Shown here piece by piece: positions 10,805 to 19,389 of a stretch of DNA of 27,168 nt; the stretch's first letter is position 1; each line of letters begins with the position of its first letter. A model generated the notes under the pieces. It ran no database searches. It saw only the letters and a program-made list of their open reading frames with translations, and was not told where the DNA came from. Source of the DNA: Chara braunii (Eukaryota > Streptophyta > Charophyceae > Charales > Characeae); contig BFEA01000233.1 in assembly GCA_003427395.1 (NCBI GenBank), forward strand, positions 468,243 to 495,410. The letters are read 5' to 3'. The translations under genes were made by a program, and so were the position numbers.

Positions 10805-11330
10805 AATATAAAGAGAAAGGTAATAAAAATAGATCAGTTCATCTATGGAGGATTCTTTTTGTGAAAATTCAACCTTGCAAGTCTCAAGTTTTCAGATTAT
10901 AAGCTATTATAATAAATGCACCAGAAAAAATTGCTAATATTCAAGGTTCACCAAACACTTATACATTTTCTACTCCAAAATTGAATTCATCTCCAATTTT
11001 TCTTTTTTCTTCCAGTTCATGTTTCAAACAAATGAATCGAGTTTTCAACCCTGTTTCAACCACCACCATGTTATCTTGTATTTGTTCCACTGAACATTGT
11101 AAAACACTCCCACGTAGATGAGTATATGTATTTGAAAAAGCCGGATGAAAATAAAATTTCATGTCCGGTTTTAAAGTAGAGGTAATAAACTGTTTTATAT
11201 TACCGATTACCCCCCTCGTAAAACTAAATTTCGTAAACATCATAGAGGAAGAATGAAAGGGATTTCTACAAGAGGGAATTCAATTGTTTTTGGAAAGTTT
11301 GCTTTACAAGCCTTAGAGCCATCTTATATG
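10805..11330 (+). other. Plastid DNA insert (NUPT): rpl16 intron end plus exon 2 start
   Basis: A fragment of plastid genome sits inside a nuclear satellite inside a retrotransposon. The right part reads as plastid ribosomal protein L16 exon 2. The left part ends with group II intron domains V and VI. The AT-rich sequence from about 10805 has the character of a plastid intron. Satellite sequence returns by about 11,380 (CAGTCGATCAATCAATCAG). The left boundary is uncertain and may lie as far back as 10,545. Confidence 0.8.
11137..11172 (+). ncRNA. Group II intron domain V (rpl16 intron)
   Basis: AAAGCCGGATGAAA...TTTCATGTCCGGTTTT folds as the conserved 34-nt domain V hairpin. The AGC of the catalytic triad is in the 5' strand and the CCGG/CCGG stem pairs. 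Domain VI follows (about 11174-11208: GAGGTAATA paired with TATTACC), and the intron ends in AC just before 11211, as group II introns do. It is a relic in nuclear DNA with no intron-encoded protein. Confidence 0.8.
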
Positions 11331-11331
11331 T
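11211..11331 (+). pseudogene. rpl16: Plastid rpl16 exon 2, 5' fragment
   Basis: From 11211 the frame reads [19 protein letters not shown] and on through [19 protein letters not shown]. This matches the start of plastid L16, a protein of the large ribosomal subunit, after its tiny first exon. L16 normally continues with a Trp-Ile-containing segment for about 95 more residues. Here similarity stops after about 40 residues near 11331 and A-rich sequence follows, so it is truncated. Its frame has no stop in the preserved part, which suggests a fairly recent transfer. The mitochondrial L16 sequence differs at these positions, so plastid origin is preferred. Confidence 0.85.
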
Positions 11332-12700
11332 ATATAAAGAAAAGAGGGGAGAAAGCAAACACAAAGGGAGTAAAAGAAGAATTTCCTGACGATGACCAGT
11401 CGATCAATCAATCAGTAGATGAACCATTGGCTACTTGTTCGGTGATAAAACTGTTGATCATCATTCTTTCTCGTCACCCGCCTTGTGCCTATGAAGGTCC
11501 CAATCAACTCTGACGCCCAATTCATCTTCCATCAATCAACTACCCATTATATCGACACTCTGTCAAATCAACGAGTATTCCATAGTCTGGAGAAAGCATC
11601 ATGCATCCACGTGGCTATCCTGTATGGATTAAAAGCTACAATAAAAAAGAAGAGAAAAGAACAAACAAAGGAAGAGACAAGCAGCCTCAATTTTATGACA
11701 GCAACCAACCGATCAATCAGCATCTTGTCAGACCAACGACTAGCTTATAAATCAGATCATCAGCATGCATCCACAATACCGTGCTGTAATAAAAAAAAAA
11801 AAAAAAAAAAACAATGGAAATGACATCAACGATTCTTGATAAACTCCTGGTCCAATACCAAAACCTGCCACCAGCCTAGTATCTATGAAGAGGTGATCCA
11901 GATAAGCCTCAACGTTAAGTTGCGGTTCGACAATTGTGTGCTTGATTAGACTAACCAAGTGCGGAGTTACTACTGCAATGCCCACCCATAAATTGCTCAG
12001 TCGACACAATACTCGGTGAATCATACTAAAAAAAAAAAAAAAAAGAGAGAGGGGGGGGGGGGGCGGACGGAAAGCAGACCTAATAGACTAATTACCCAAT
12101 CATTCACTGCGCAGACCCTCTCGTCTTATCATCGGATCACTACACTACCTCCCCTCCACCCATCTATACGCATCTAAACACTTTTCTAAGCAATCACCCA
12201 ATCATAACTGACTTGCTCAAACCGATAAACCCATCACTCATCCAACGGACCGATCACTCGAACCAATAAACCTACTCATCAAATCACTTAACTACGGAAA
12301 CACCAGTTATCTAAAAAAGAAAAAAAAAAAAAAGGGGGGGGGGACGAAGCAAGAAGAAGAAGGCAAAAAGAAAACAAACTGCTTCAGCATCCCGCCAAAA
12401 TGAGTTACACTTTACATGCAGGACGTCTGATCAAAGCACAAGCGACCCTCAAAGATTATCACCACAATCGGGATAAAAAATGACTGTCCAAATATCTTTT
12501 ATCAACATATACTCATCAATGCCCTCACTTTTTCAAAAAAAAAAAAAAAAAAAACATTCACTACTCGACCGCTCATGACATCAACTCACTCGACAAAATA
12601 CAAACGTCCAACCAACCAGCATTATTAAAACCTATCTAAACTGTCAACACATTACCAAAAAAAAAAAAGAAAAAAAAAAAAAGAGAAGAGAAAATAAGAG

Positions 12701-13070
12701 AGAAGGATGTACCTCAACCACAAGTTGCACAATTATAAGCATTTCTCAAAATTCTTTGTAATCTGCAATTTCTCACATCTTTTTATTGGCTGTCTTGTTT
12801 GCAAGGTATGTATCATTTCCTCAGGAATTTTCTCCATCACACCATTTCCTTCCCGTTCAAATGTTGTCCGCCACTCCCTTCAACCTTTTTTCTTTTCTAT
12901 TTTTTCCCACCCTCACAACCACGACACTAACATTTTTTCTTTTTTTTTTCTTCTTCGCACCCCCAATTCTCTTTTGTGCATTTCTCTTCTACACAATCCT
13001 AAAGAAATCAGATATCCTTTCACAACTCGACACATAAAGAAGAATGAAAAAATCGGATGTCAAGGATATT
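12701..13070. other. Non-satellite stretch between poly-A tracts
   Basis: It is framed by A-rich runs at about 12658-12700 and 13071-13088, and the second is followed by a G run containing an undetermined base (N at 13095). An open frame of 121 codons begins at ATG 12707, but the protein is rich in Phe, Ser and His from pyrimidine-rich DNA and resembles nothing I know. I do not call it a gene. Confidence 0.3.
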
Positions 13071-13528
13071 AAAAAAAAAAAAAAAAAAAGAGGGNGGGGG
13101 GGGGGGGGGGGGGGAAGAAGGGGGCCAGCAAATATAAACAAAACAAAACACAAAAATGTCATTGCTAACCAAGCAAATCAAGACTCACCAAACACAACTC
13201 AAAACAAGATTACATCTAAATAATAAAAAAGGCCCAAACTGTCTCTTCTCTACTTATCTGATTCAAATGCATCAAGATAATAAACCAATTAAGACATTCC
13301 CTAACATTATAATCAGATATCTACTTCAAACTCGATACCAATCAATTATCCAAATAAGAAAGGATGACATTAATTAAAAAAAAAAAAAAAAAGGGGGGGG
13401 TGAGAAACCAAGAAACCAGACAAGGAATCGCGTGAATGATGTAGAACAGAACCAATGCACTACGCCTAATCTTATTTAAATGTCTGTGCAGATGGACCCC
13501 TGACTCAACATTTTTCTCGCTGCATCAG

Positions 13529-14559
13529 GGCCTCAATAAGTACTCGGAGCTGAAGTTTATGTTGTCCTCCTCATTCTTCCACCAGCTCACACCTACAAAA
13601 ATCCTTGATTGCGTCAACCCTCTCTCTCAGAACATCAATGAACTTTTCAATGTTCAGACACATACTACTCAAGAAACCCATAGAGTACATGTTCATGCTA
13701 TAAAGCTAAAGAACCCACTACCACCACCACCCTCTCAGCCCCACCCCCAAACACACCTCCTTCTCCAACCCCCACCGCCCCACCCTCTCATCCCCTCCCA
13801 ATCTTAGATGCCCCCTCCTCTTCTTCATCTTTAATTCACCAAGCTACTCTTGAGGCATTCGAGCAACTCAAGCACATGATGGTCACCCAACTGGAAGAGA
13901 GTCATCTCTCCATCGAACAACTCAAGAACCACCTTATCGAGAAGCAAGAAGAAGAACCCGCAGCATGGAAGTCTACTCTCGCCTTTCCTTGCTATTACTG
14001 ACTTCAGCTTAAGAGTGGCATCAGTGGCAAAAGACTGCATCGAACCACTCATCACCAAGTCCATCAAGCAACTACTTAACAAGGCCATCCGCAAGGGCAT
14101 GGACAAGGCAATACCAATCATCAAGTTTGAATATAACTACTGCATGAGCCTTGTCCGACGTGATGCTTACAGGTAAGCAAGGGCCGTCGCCCAATTTTAT
14201 ATCTATCGGCCCCGGACTGTCAATAGGTCCACACCGTTTGCGTTGAGGGGCTTATCCTTATATTCTGTTTTATCCTGCTCATTGGGCATCCAAGAGTCAG
14301 AATATTCATCATATCGGAAGAAGGATGAACACTCCAAAACCGAAGATGGCAGGAGGTCATCATCCAAGCGTCACTACGAGGACGACAAGGGCAGGGGTTA
14401 CGACTACTACAGAACGACCAAGAAGTCTCACTTAGACTACGACCACAAACACTCGGACCAATCGCGCCCAGCAACCGCCGACTCTACCAGAACCTCTCAG
14501 TAGTCCCCCTCTCTTCCCAATTCCCTCCATCCCCACTATCCTCTCCAATTTGAAAAAAC
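13529..14559 (+). pseudogene. gag-like region of YR element, second exon
   Basis: It begins right after a good acceptor (CTCGCTGCATCAG|GG, AG ends at 13528), in phase with the proposed first exon. Visible parts in order: a helical start (LNKYSELKFMLSSSFFHQL), a Pro-rich linker, a charged coiled-coil-like stretch (about 13845-13965, containing FEQLKHMM and EQLKNHLIEKQEEE), a helical segment rich in Lys and Ile ending EYNYCMSLVRRDAYR (about 13990-14173), then a very charged Lys/Arg/Asp/Tyr/His tail (14300-14500). The coiled-coil stretch is one frame off its neighbours, implying two compensating indels. In-frame stops TAA at 14174 and TAG at 14501 break it. DIRS-order elements carry a gag-like protein before RT, which fits the position. 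Function is inferred. Confidence 0.55.
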
Positions 14560-15763
14560 CACCCTCAACTTCAGATCTCCGCCTCGCTACCTTTGTGCTA
14601 CAAGAACACTCATCTTGGTTGAGAAACCCGGACAAGTTCTTTGCCGCCTCTCCATCAAGCCATTTTTCTAATTGGTCCCTTTTACTCTCTTCATCCTCCA
14701 GAAGATATTCTCACTCAGTCTTGTGATGGATTCGTCATGGTGTTAAGCTCCAATTCAAGGATACTTCCCACATTCCAACCTCAAAGGTTATAGAAGTTAG
14801 ACGAATGGTAAAATCAATTTTCTCAGCATCCCGTTTTAAGCAAGTCCTCAAACTGAACTGCCCCCCCCCCTCTCATCATACCCAATCACAACAACCCCCC
14901 TCATCACATCCACTTCATCTCATCAACAATCTCACAACTTCTCTCCTCAGGAGTAATAGAACCCTCCTCACATCTCATTGTAATCAACCCTGTTTTCGCA
15001 ACAGAAAACTTTTTCAAAACTCGCTTCAAACTTGACGCCCGTTTTGTCAATTTTTTCTCCACCTTCCACCCCTTTCACCACAAATCAATCGGCGGCGCTA
15101 CTGCTCACCTATCAGGCTCACCAACTCAGGATTTTCTCACATGTTTATTACCATATCCCAGTCCACCCCACCTCGCGACCCTATCTTGCCTTTCATTAGA
15201 ATGGTCTCAACTATTAATTCACAACACTCTGCTTCAGAATTTCCTCTGTTTGTTGGATTTTTGCAACCGTAATGCAAGAAATCATGGCCGAACTTCGTAT
15301 CTGTAGCGTCTTTGCCACATCTTACATTGATGATTCTGCGCTCCCCAACAGGGAACTACCCTTACTTCTATGACAATCATTCAATTGCATAGCGCTACTC
15401 CATAACCTTGTTTTTTTCCTTAGTACCCACAAATGTTCTTTTCTCCCATCTCAGTCCATACGTTTTCTAGGATTCACCTTAGACTCCCATTCCAAACGAA
15501 TAAGAGTTTCTGAGGACAAAATCCAAAATAATTTTCGTCTCATTCAATCCTCCTCGAACCCTTCTAGCAGAACACTTGCCAAACTTGTTGAAAAACCCGC
15601 TTCCCTATCCAAAGCTTTCCTACCTACCCATCTCTACCTTTCATCACTATGCAAAGCCATTTCACCTTCCAACCGAGATTCCCCTATCCAAATCTCGGAT
15701 AACCTTATTCACGATCTCATGTGGTGGATTTCTCACCTACCTCACCTCCCAGGAAGACTCTAG
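14560..15763 (+). pseudogene. Reverse transcriptase, DIRS type, degenerate
   Basis: Would copy the element's RNA into DNA. Early sequence (about 14616-14860) shows SNWSLLLSSSSRR and WIRHGVKLQF, as in the region just before DIRS RT. Later motifs, all in one frame: YYHIPVHPTSRPYLAF (from 15146), WIFATVMQEIMAELR, the catalytic box YIDD (15323-15334), FLGFTLDSHSKRIRVSEDK, and the thumb-like SRTLAKLVEKPASLSKAF, ending DLMWWISHLPHLPGRL. The early part is in a different frame; the C run near 14862 probably explains the slip. Fingers-domain motifs between 14870 and 15130 are not recognisable. Stops at 15197 (TAG), 15215 (TAA), 15371 (TGA) and 15761 (TAG) each replace a residue that fits Trp, Gln or Arg, consistent with C-to-T decay. 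No product is expected. Confidence 0.8.
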
Positions 15764-16777
15764 ACTGTCCGCCCAGCCTCCTTATCCATATTTACAGATG
15801 CTTCAGCTACTCAGATCGCAACTATCATTTACCCTTTTCACAACGAGCCAATCACATTTAACCAATGTTTACCTCAATCATTGTTAGACTCATCTTCCAC
15901 TCACAGAGAATTTTTCATCATCCTAGAAACATTCCTTTTTCTTGCTTCTGCTCACCCTCATCTACTTTCCTCAGCCTCAATCAGACTTCACTCCGATAGC
16001 CAGGCTGCCACAACTCTGCTACTAATAATGAAATCAACTGACGAGTCCTTCAATCCATGGTTATGTAGCATCGCCTCCATCCTACTCCTCTTCGATTCCC
16101 TCCTCAGTCCTGTCTGGATACCCAGAACATTAAATACAACAGGTGACTCTATATCAAAAATCGAAGATAACACAGATTGGGGCTTAGCAGACCACATAAA
16201 AGTCGAAATCTTATCTCGCATAGGTGCACCTGCAATTGACCTTTTATCATCTGACTATCATCACGTCTGCCCAATCTTTGTCTCTAGAAATTGGTCAACC
16301 AAAGCTTCCCAAGTAAACGCTCTCTCATTAGACTGAAACTTGCTACCATCCCTTCCCTATCACTGGATTTTTCCATCTACTTCATTTTTACATCACACCC
16401 TCTTTCAGCCAGCCCAGCCTCCTACCTCCTCATATTATCTTCATCACAATGCACGACTTGGTACCCCCGCATTCTATCATTCAACATTATCCACCGCTTC
16501 ACCATCCTTGAATCCAGATTCTCCTGCTTCCCCTGCCCTAGGGTCCACTTCACCACCCCCAACCCTGCAATCCTTGGACGAACAACAATTTTCCTCTCCA
16601 CCTAAAGTTCCCTCACTCGTCCTTTTCCACCCACGGCGAGTCCCATATCCATACCTCATAAACGTTCCCACAATACTCCACGTTCCCTGTCGCATCATCA
16701 CACCCAGACTCCAACCCTCCTCTATTCCTGCCTGTACTCCCCCAATTCGGAAGCTGTATCCACTTTCCCCTTCATAA
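15764..16777 (+). pseudogene. RNase H domain of the YR element with C-terminal tail
   Basis: Continues the RT frame. RNase H would remove the RNA strand during reverse transcription. Motifs: SIFTDAS with the first catalytic Asp (TDAS 15794-15805), THREFFIILETFLF supplying the Glu, LHSDSQAATTLL supplying the second Asp, then VWIPRTLNTTGDSIS and DNTDWGLADHI. These last two match the WIPR..N..AD.LSR and DDW motifs typical of the DIRS RNase H. The next part (IGAPAIDLLSS, WSTKASQVNALSLD) is also family-typical. TGA at 16337 replaces the expected Trp of a DW-N motif; beyond it about 145 more codons stay open to 16777. That Pro/Ser-rich tail overlaps the recombinase gene on the other strand from 16477, so one of the two readings may be incidental. 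I see no methyltransferase domain. Confidence 0.8.
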
Positions 16778-17273
16778 ACTCCCGCTTTCTCAAACCACTT
16801 CTCTATGGGCTTGTTAAAACCACCACCACTTACCGGACCATCACCACGCATCGGTCGAAACAAGTAACCTCTCCTTATATCTTGCCCTAACCGTAACTCC
16901 TTAACAATCCCGGAAGTCATCCCAAGAAGGTCTCCTCTTCCCCCTTTGGGTCTCGCAACCTTATCATAAATCTTCCACCATGACGATCAGTCTTTGTGTA
17001 ACCCGACCGAACAACCCTCTGTTCAATATCAATCTCCTTATATTGCAATCGCAACCCCTCACCACAACGCTGCCAACTCTCCCATACGTACAAAAACGCC
17101 CCTCCATCCCGATAAGCCTGAGCCTCCGTGTATCCCTTCAATAGTCTCACCTTTGTCCTAATATGCTTCAACACCGTCTTTAATTTCTGCCATCTCAAAG
17201 GCCACGCAGACTCTTCAACCACACCTCTCTGCAACGAATACTCTCGATAAGCTTGCGGAAAGCTCGCACCCTG
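16477..17273 (-). pseudogene. Tyrosine recombinase of the YR element, antisense, frameshifted
   Basis: Would integrate the circular DNA intermediate by site-specific recombination. It lies in two pieces in different frames, meeting at 16917-16920, so there is about one indel. The N-terminal piece (from the stop at 17274-17276) has an all-helical core and AYRDGGAFLYVWESWQRCGE with the box I Arg at 17067-17069, followed by LRLQYKEIDIE and a candidate beta-hairpin Lys in GYTKTDRHGG. The C-terminal piece has YSFRIGGVQAGIEEGWSLG (normally HxxR; the His is Tyr here, the Arg is kept), MRQGTW (the His/Trp position), and the nucleophile Tyr in TFMRYGYG at 16651-16653. It is convergent with the RT-RNase H gene and overlaps its tail. 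No ATG is visible. A promoter on the B1/A2 side would be needed. Confidence 0.75.
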
Positions 17274-17276
17274 CTA

Positions 17277-17734
17277 CTTTGGCAAGGATCCCCTTCCCGA
17301 TCTCTTCCGAGCAATCAAAAGCAAGCACTCAAGCAATTCCCTACCGCATCTACAGTGGATGGAGATACGGGCGGTAGGCCTTCAGCATCGGAAGTTCGAC
17401 ACCGATTTTCCACCTCAACAAGCTATTGGTTGCTCACAAAGGACAACACATCCAAGTCGATACATGTCATACAATCTCTTCCGACTTTGTTTCCCTCCAA
17501 CCACTCATTCAAGGCAAGAAAAAGCTTCTTCATTCCACCTCTCCATCGCCAACCAGCCCTATATTTTTAAATCAATGTGCTGCTCCACTCAAAACCAGCT
17601 TCATATCCACCTTCGAACTCCGGAGTGTTGCGCTTCTGTCTCTAGTCACCATCGCTCAGTCGTTCGTTCCACCATTCCCTACAAGACGACAATGTTACTT
17701 GCGGGACTATGGAGGGAGTTGGGCAGTCCCAGGA
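17277..17734. other. Spacer between recombinase and B1
   Basis: No domain is recognised on either strand. It would hold the 5' leader or N-terminus of the minus-strand recombinase. Plus-strand frames of 130-160 codons run through it into B1 and A2 but look incidental. Confidence 0.35.
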
Positions 17735-17840
17735 GGTGTGCGGGCCTGCGGCCCACTTCTACGACTTACTTCTGTGCGATCTGGCATCATCTACGAACTT
17801 TCATTTTCCTATTTTATTTGAAAGAGACATACTCAACATT
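17735..17840 (+). repeat. Split direct repeat B1 (internal)
   Basis: 106 bp from GGTGTGCGGGCCTGCGGCCC to CAACATT, matching B2 (18362-18467) at all but about nine positions. It abuts A2 directly. The CATT at the joint is also found just left of A1 and at the end of B2, so it is the likely crossover core. Confidence 0.9.
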
Positions 17841-18329
17841 ATGCCAGTAACTCCACACTTGGTTGCATGCAAGGTTAACGGGACAGATTCAACAAGCACA
17901 CAATCCTCGACCAGCACCAACAACCAACAACGACTTACGGTTGGGAACCGGTACTGGGACATCAACATTCGGGACCTCGGGCCCAAATCGTAGATCTACT
18001 ACATCTAAGGACGGCAAGACAACCAGACACTACAGTTCTCTAAATCAGCGGCGGACAAACTCAATTCAGCATCTACGGTCCCATCGGAGGTTTAACGTGA
18101 CACTCACACTGGCTGGAGTACGGATAGCCCGTCCGCTCCCATTGCCTTGACCTGCGACTATATAAGTCACGGGCGACAGCCCAACCATGATAGCTTGCGT
18201 TCTTTTTCGAGTTGTGCCTTCCAGGCCCCGGCCGCCCGCAACATTCATCGCAAACGCGAACTTGCCCGCACGCCACACAAGGGTCATGTCTTTTCAGAGG
18301 TCGAGTCCTTTTCCTCACCTTGATTTGGT
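17841..18329 (+). repeat. Split direct repeat A2 (internal)
   Basis: 489 bp matching A1. Differences are mostly transitions plus small indels. It includes the second TATA box (TATATAAG, 18159-18166). It is followed by 32 bp that A1 lacks and then by B2. Confidence 0.9.
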
Positions 18330-18361
18330 GAAGCGGTGCGGCCCGCCCTCGATTTATCCGC

Positions 18362-18467
18362 GGTGTGCGGGCCTGCGGCCCACTTCTACGACTCACTTCT
18401 GTGTGATGTGGCATCATCTACGGACTTTCATTTTCCTATTTTATCTGGAAGAGACCTACTCGGCATT
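18362..18467 (+). repeat. Split direct repeat B2 (right end)
   Basis: The right terminus of the YR element; a 106-bp match to B1 ends at GGCATT (18467). Confidence 0.9.
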
Positions 18468-18496
18468 AGGTTGGGGGAACAAAAAAAGGAGCTGGG

Positions 18497-18535
<39 letters not shown>

Positions 18536-18536
18536 G

Positions 18537-18568
<32 letters not shown>

Positions 18569-18696
18569 CCCTGTTTTTTTTTTTGTCAAGCTTTTTGTGT
18601 GTTAAGTTTGGTGTTTTTTGGGGTCTTGGAGTTGATTGTTTTGGCTACCGGTAGCCCTGAAAAATCCTGAAAATCCTTTTTTTTTTTTTTTTTTTT
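18468..18696. repeat. Poly-T rich segment
   Basis: T runs at 18498-18534, 18539-18568 and 18677-18696. The last is the probable poly-A tail, read on the plus strand, of the minus-strand LINE. The first bases (AGGTTGGGGGAAC) may be the remaining end of repeat R copy 1. The palindrome GGCTACCGGTAGCC lies near 18642. Confidence 0.55.
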
Positions 18697-19386
18697 CCAG
18701 AACCACTTGGTTCCGGCTCCTACCATTCTGGGGAGCAACAGTCCGGTTCCTTTTCCCCTGGTAAGTCAATGGAAAGTACAGAGACGGCTCACCCCACACA
18801 CCCCACGCTCCTCCCCATTATGGTTGGAAGGCCCGAGTGGACGACATTTATTACTTCCGACAGGAAGGATATACCACCCCTCACCCCTGCCTGAGCTATC
18901 CTATTTTAACTAGTCCACTATGCTGTTGCTGGACGCTCCTCTCAGTTGTGTAACTGCCAGTTATTATATGAATCTCTAGAGTGAACGACGACTATGAAAT
19001 CTGTATTGCCATTAACAGTCCTAAGCCCTCCCAAATGGCAGGACAATCTGTATTACTCAACAGAGAACTTTTCAAAGCAGCTGTACCTATTCCACCCCAT
19101 ACCATTGCATATCCACTAGTGACAGTTGATGGGGAGGGAACGGGTCCGGGAATTCTGCTGGTGGGCGTAGCGACACTCCTGGGTTCACTTTAGTCCATTC
19201 CTTGAAGCAGATGCCGTAGTCTCTCTTGAAGTTGCCCTGCTCCTGTTCGGGGGGCTGACCACTTTCCCATCGAATATAGGCAATCCAACCCCCTGTTTCA
19301 CTACCCAGCCAGCCCTTGGAGAATTGATTGATTGCCAGTTGAATATCTTCCTTTGAGTGAAATGTCTGTAGTTGGTTTTTAACCTT
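18697..19386 (-). other. Probable 3' untranslated region of the LINE
   Basis: It lies between the LINE's last stop and the T run at 18677-18696. No domain is recognised. A 70-codon plus-strand frame at 18981 looks incidental. It could instead hold unrelated DNA if the LINE ends earlier. Confidence 0.4.
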
Positions 19387-19389
19387 CTA

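Larger units (their letters stand above)
8579..13395 (+). repeat. Degenerate poly-A-studded satellite block
   Basis: This has about 200-bp subunits in about 500-bp higher-order units, punctuated by poly-A tracts (such as 8579-8593, 8712-8737, 8808-8891 with one C, 9000-9017, 9243-9261), often followed by G or GA runs. Recurring phrases are TCAATCAACTACTC, ACTTGATAAATCGGA, AAGCATCAC and CATTCTCGTCAC...GCCTTGTGCC. The last occurs near 9365, 10380 and 11458, with a weaker relative near 9857. Spacings of 492 and 523 bp become 1078 where the plastid DNA lies, so the array existed before that insertion. The repeat fades after about 12,000, but poly-A tracts continue. No gene is seen. Confidence 0.65.
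5937..18467 (+). mobile_element. Tyrosine-recombinase (DIRS/PAT/Kangaroo-like) retrotransposon, degenerate
   Basis: A 12,531-bp element with the split direct repeat structure that defines the PAT-like and Ngaro-like groups of YR retrotransposons: A1 (5937-6431), body, then B1 (17735-17840) abutting A2 (17841-18329) and B2 (18362-18467). A1/A2 and B1/B2 are each about 90 percent identical by eye. The body encodes a gag-like region, reverse transcriptase and RNase H on the plus strand and a tyrosine recombinase on the minus strand. This gene content and the recombinase in place of a DDE integrase are DIRS-order traits. As I recall, the Volvox element Kangaroo also has its recombinase inverted, so a green-algal relative is likely. 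All coding parts carry stops or frameshifts, so this copy is dead. The 5.6-kb block at 7930-13528 is unusually large filler. No target duplication is seen, as expected for YR integration. Confidence 0.85.

Noticed and set aside
10959-11243. 94-codon minus-strand open frame
   Set aside because: It lies antisense across the rpl16 group II intron end and exon 2 of the plastid insert. AT-rich plastid intron DNA leaves such frames by chance.
11211-11331. Mitochondrial origin of the rpl16 fragment
   Set aside because: The [12 protein letters not shown] and FALQALEP words fit the plastid protein, and the preceding group II intron position is that of plastid rpl16.
8579-13395. CRISPR-like array of regularly spaced repeats
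   Set aside because: Repeats are long, degenerate and A-tailed in eukaryotic DNA. There are no short identical repeats with unique spacers.
14173-14226. 54-bp intron in the gag-like region (GTAAGC to AATAG)
   Set aside because: 54 bp is a multiple of three and the frame is the same on both sides, so a single nonsense change (TAA at 14174) is the simpler explanation.
17359-17993. Plus-strand frames running through B1 and A2
   Set aside because: They cross the split-repeat junction and lie opposite the upstream part of the recombinase. No domain is visible.
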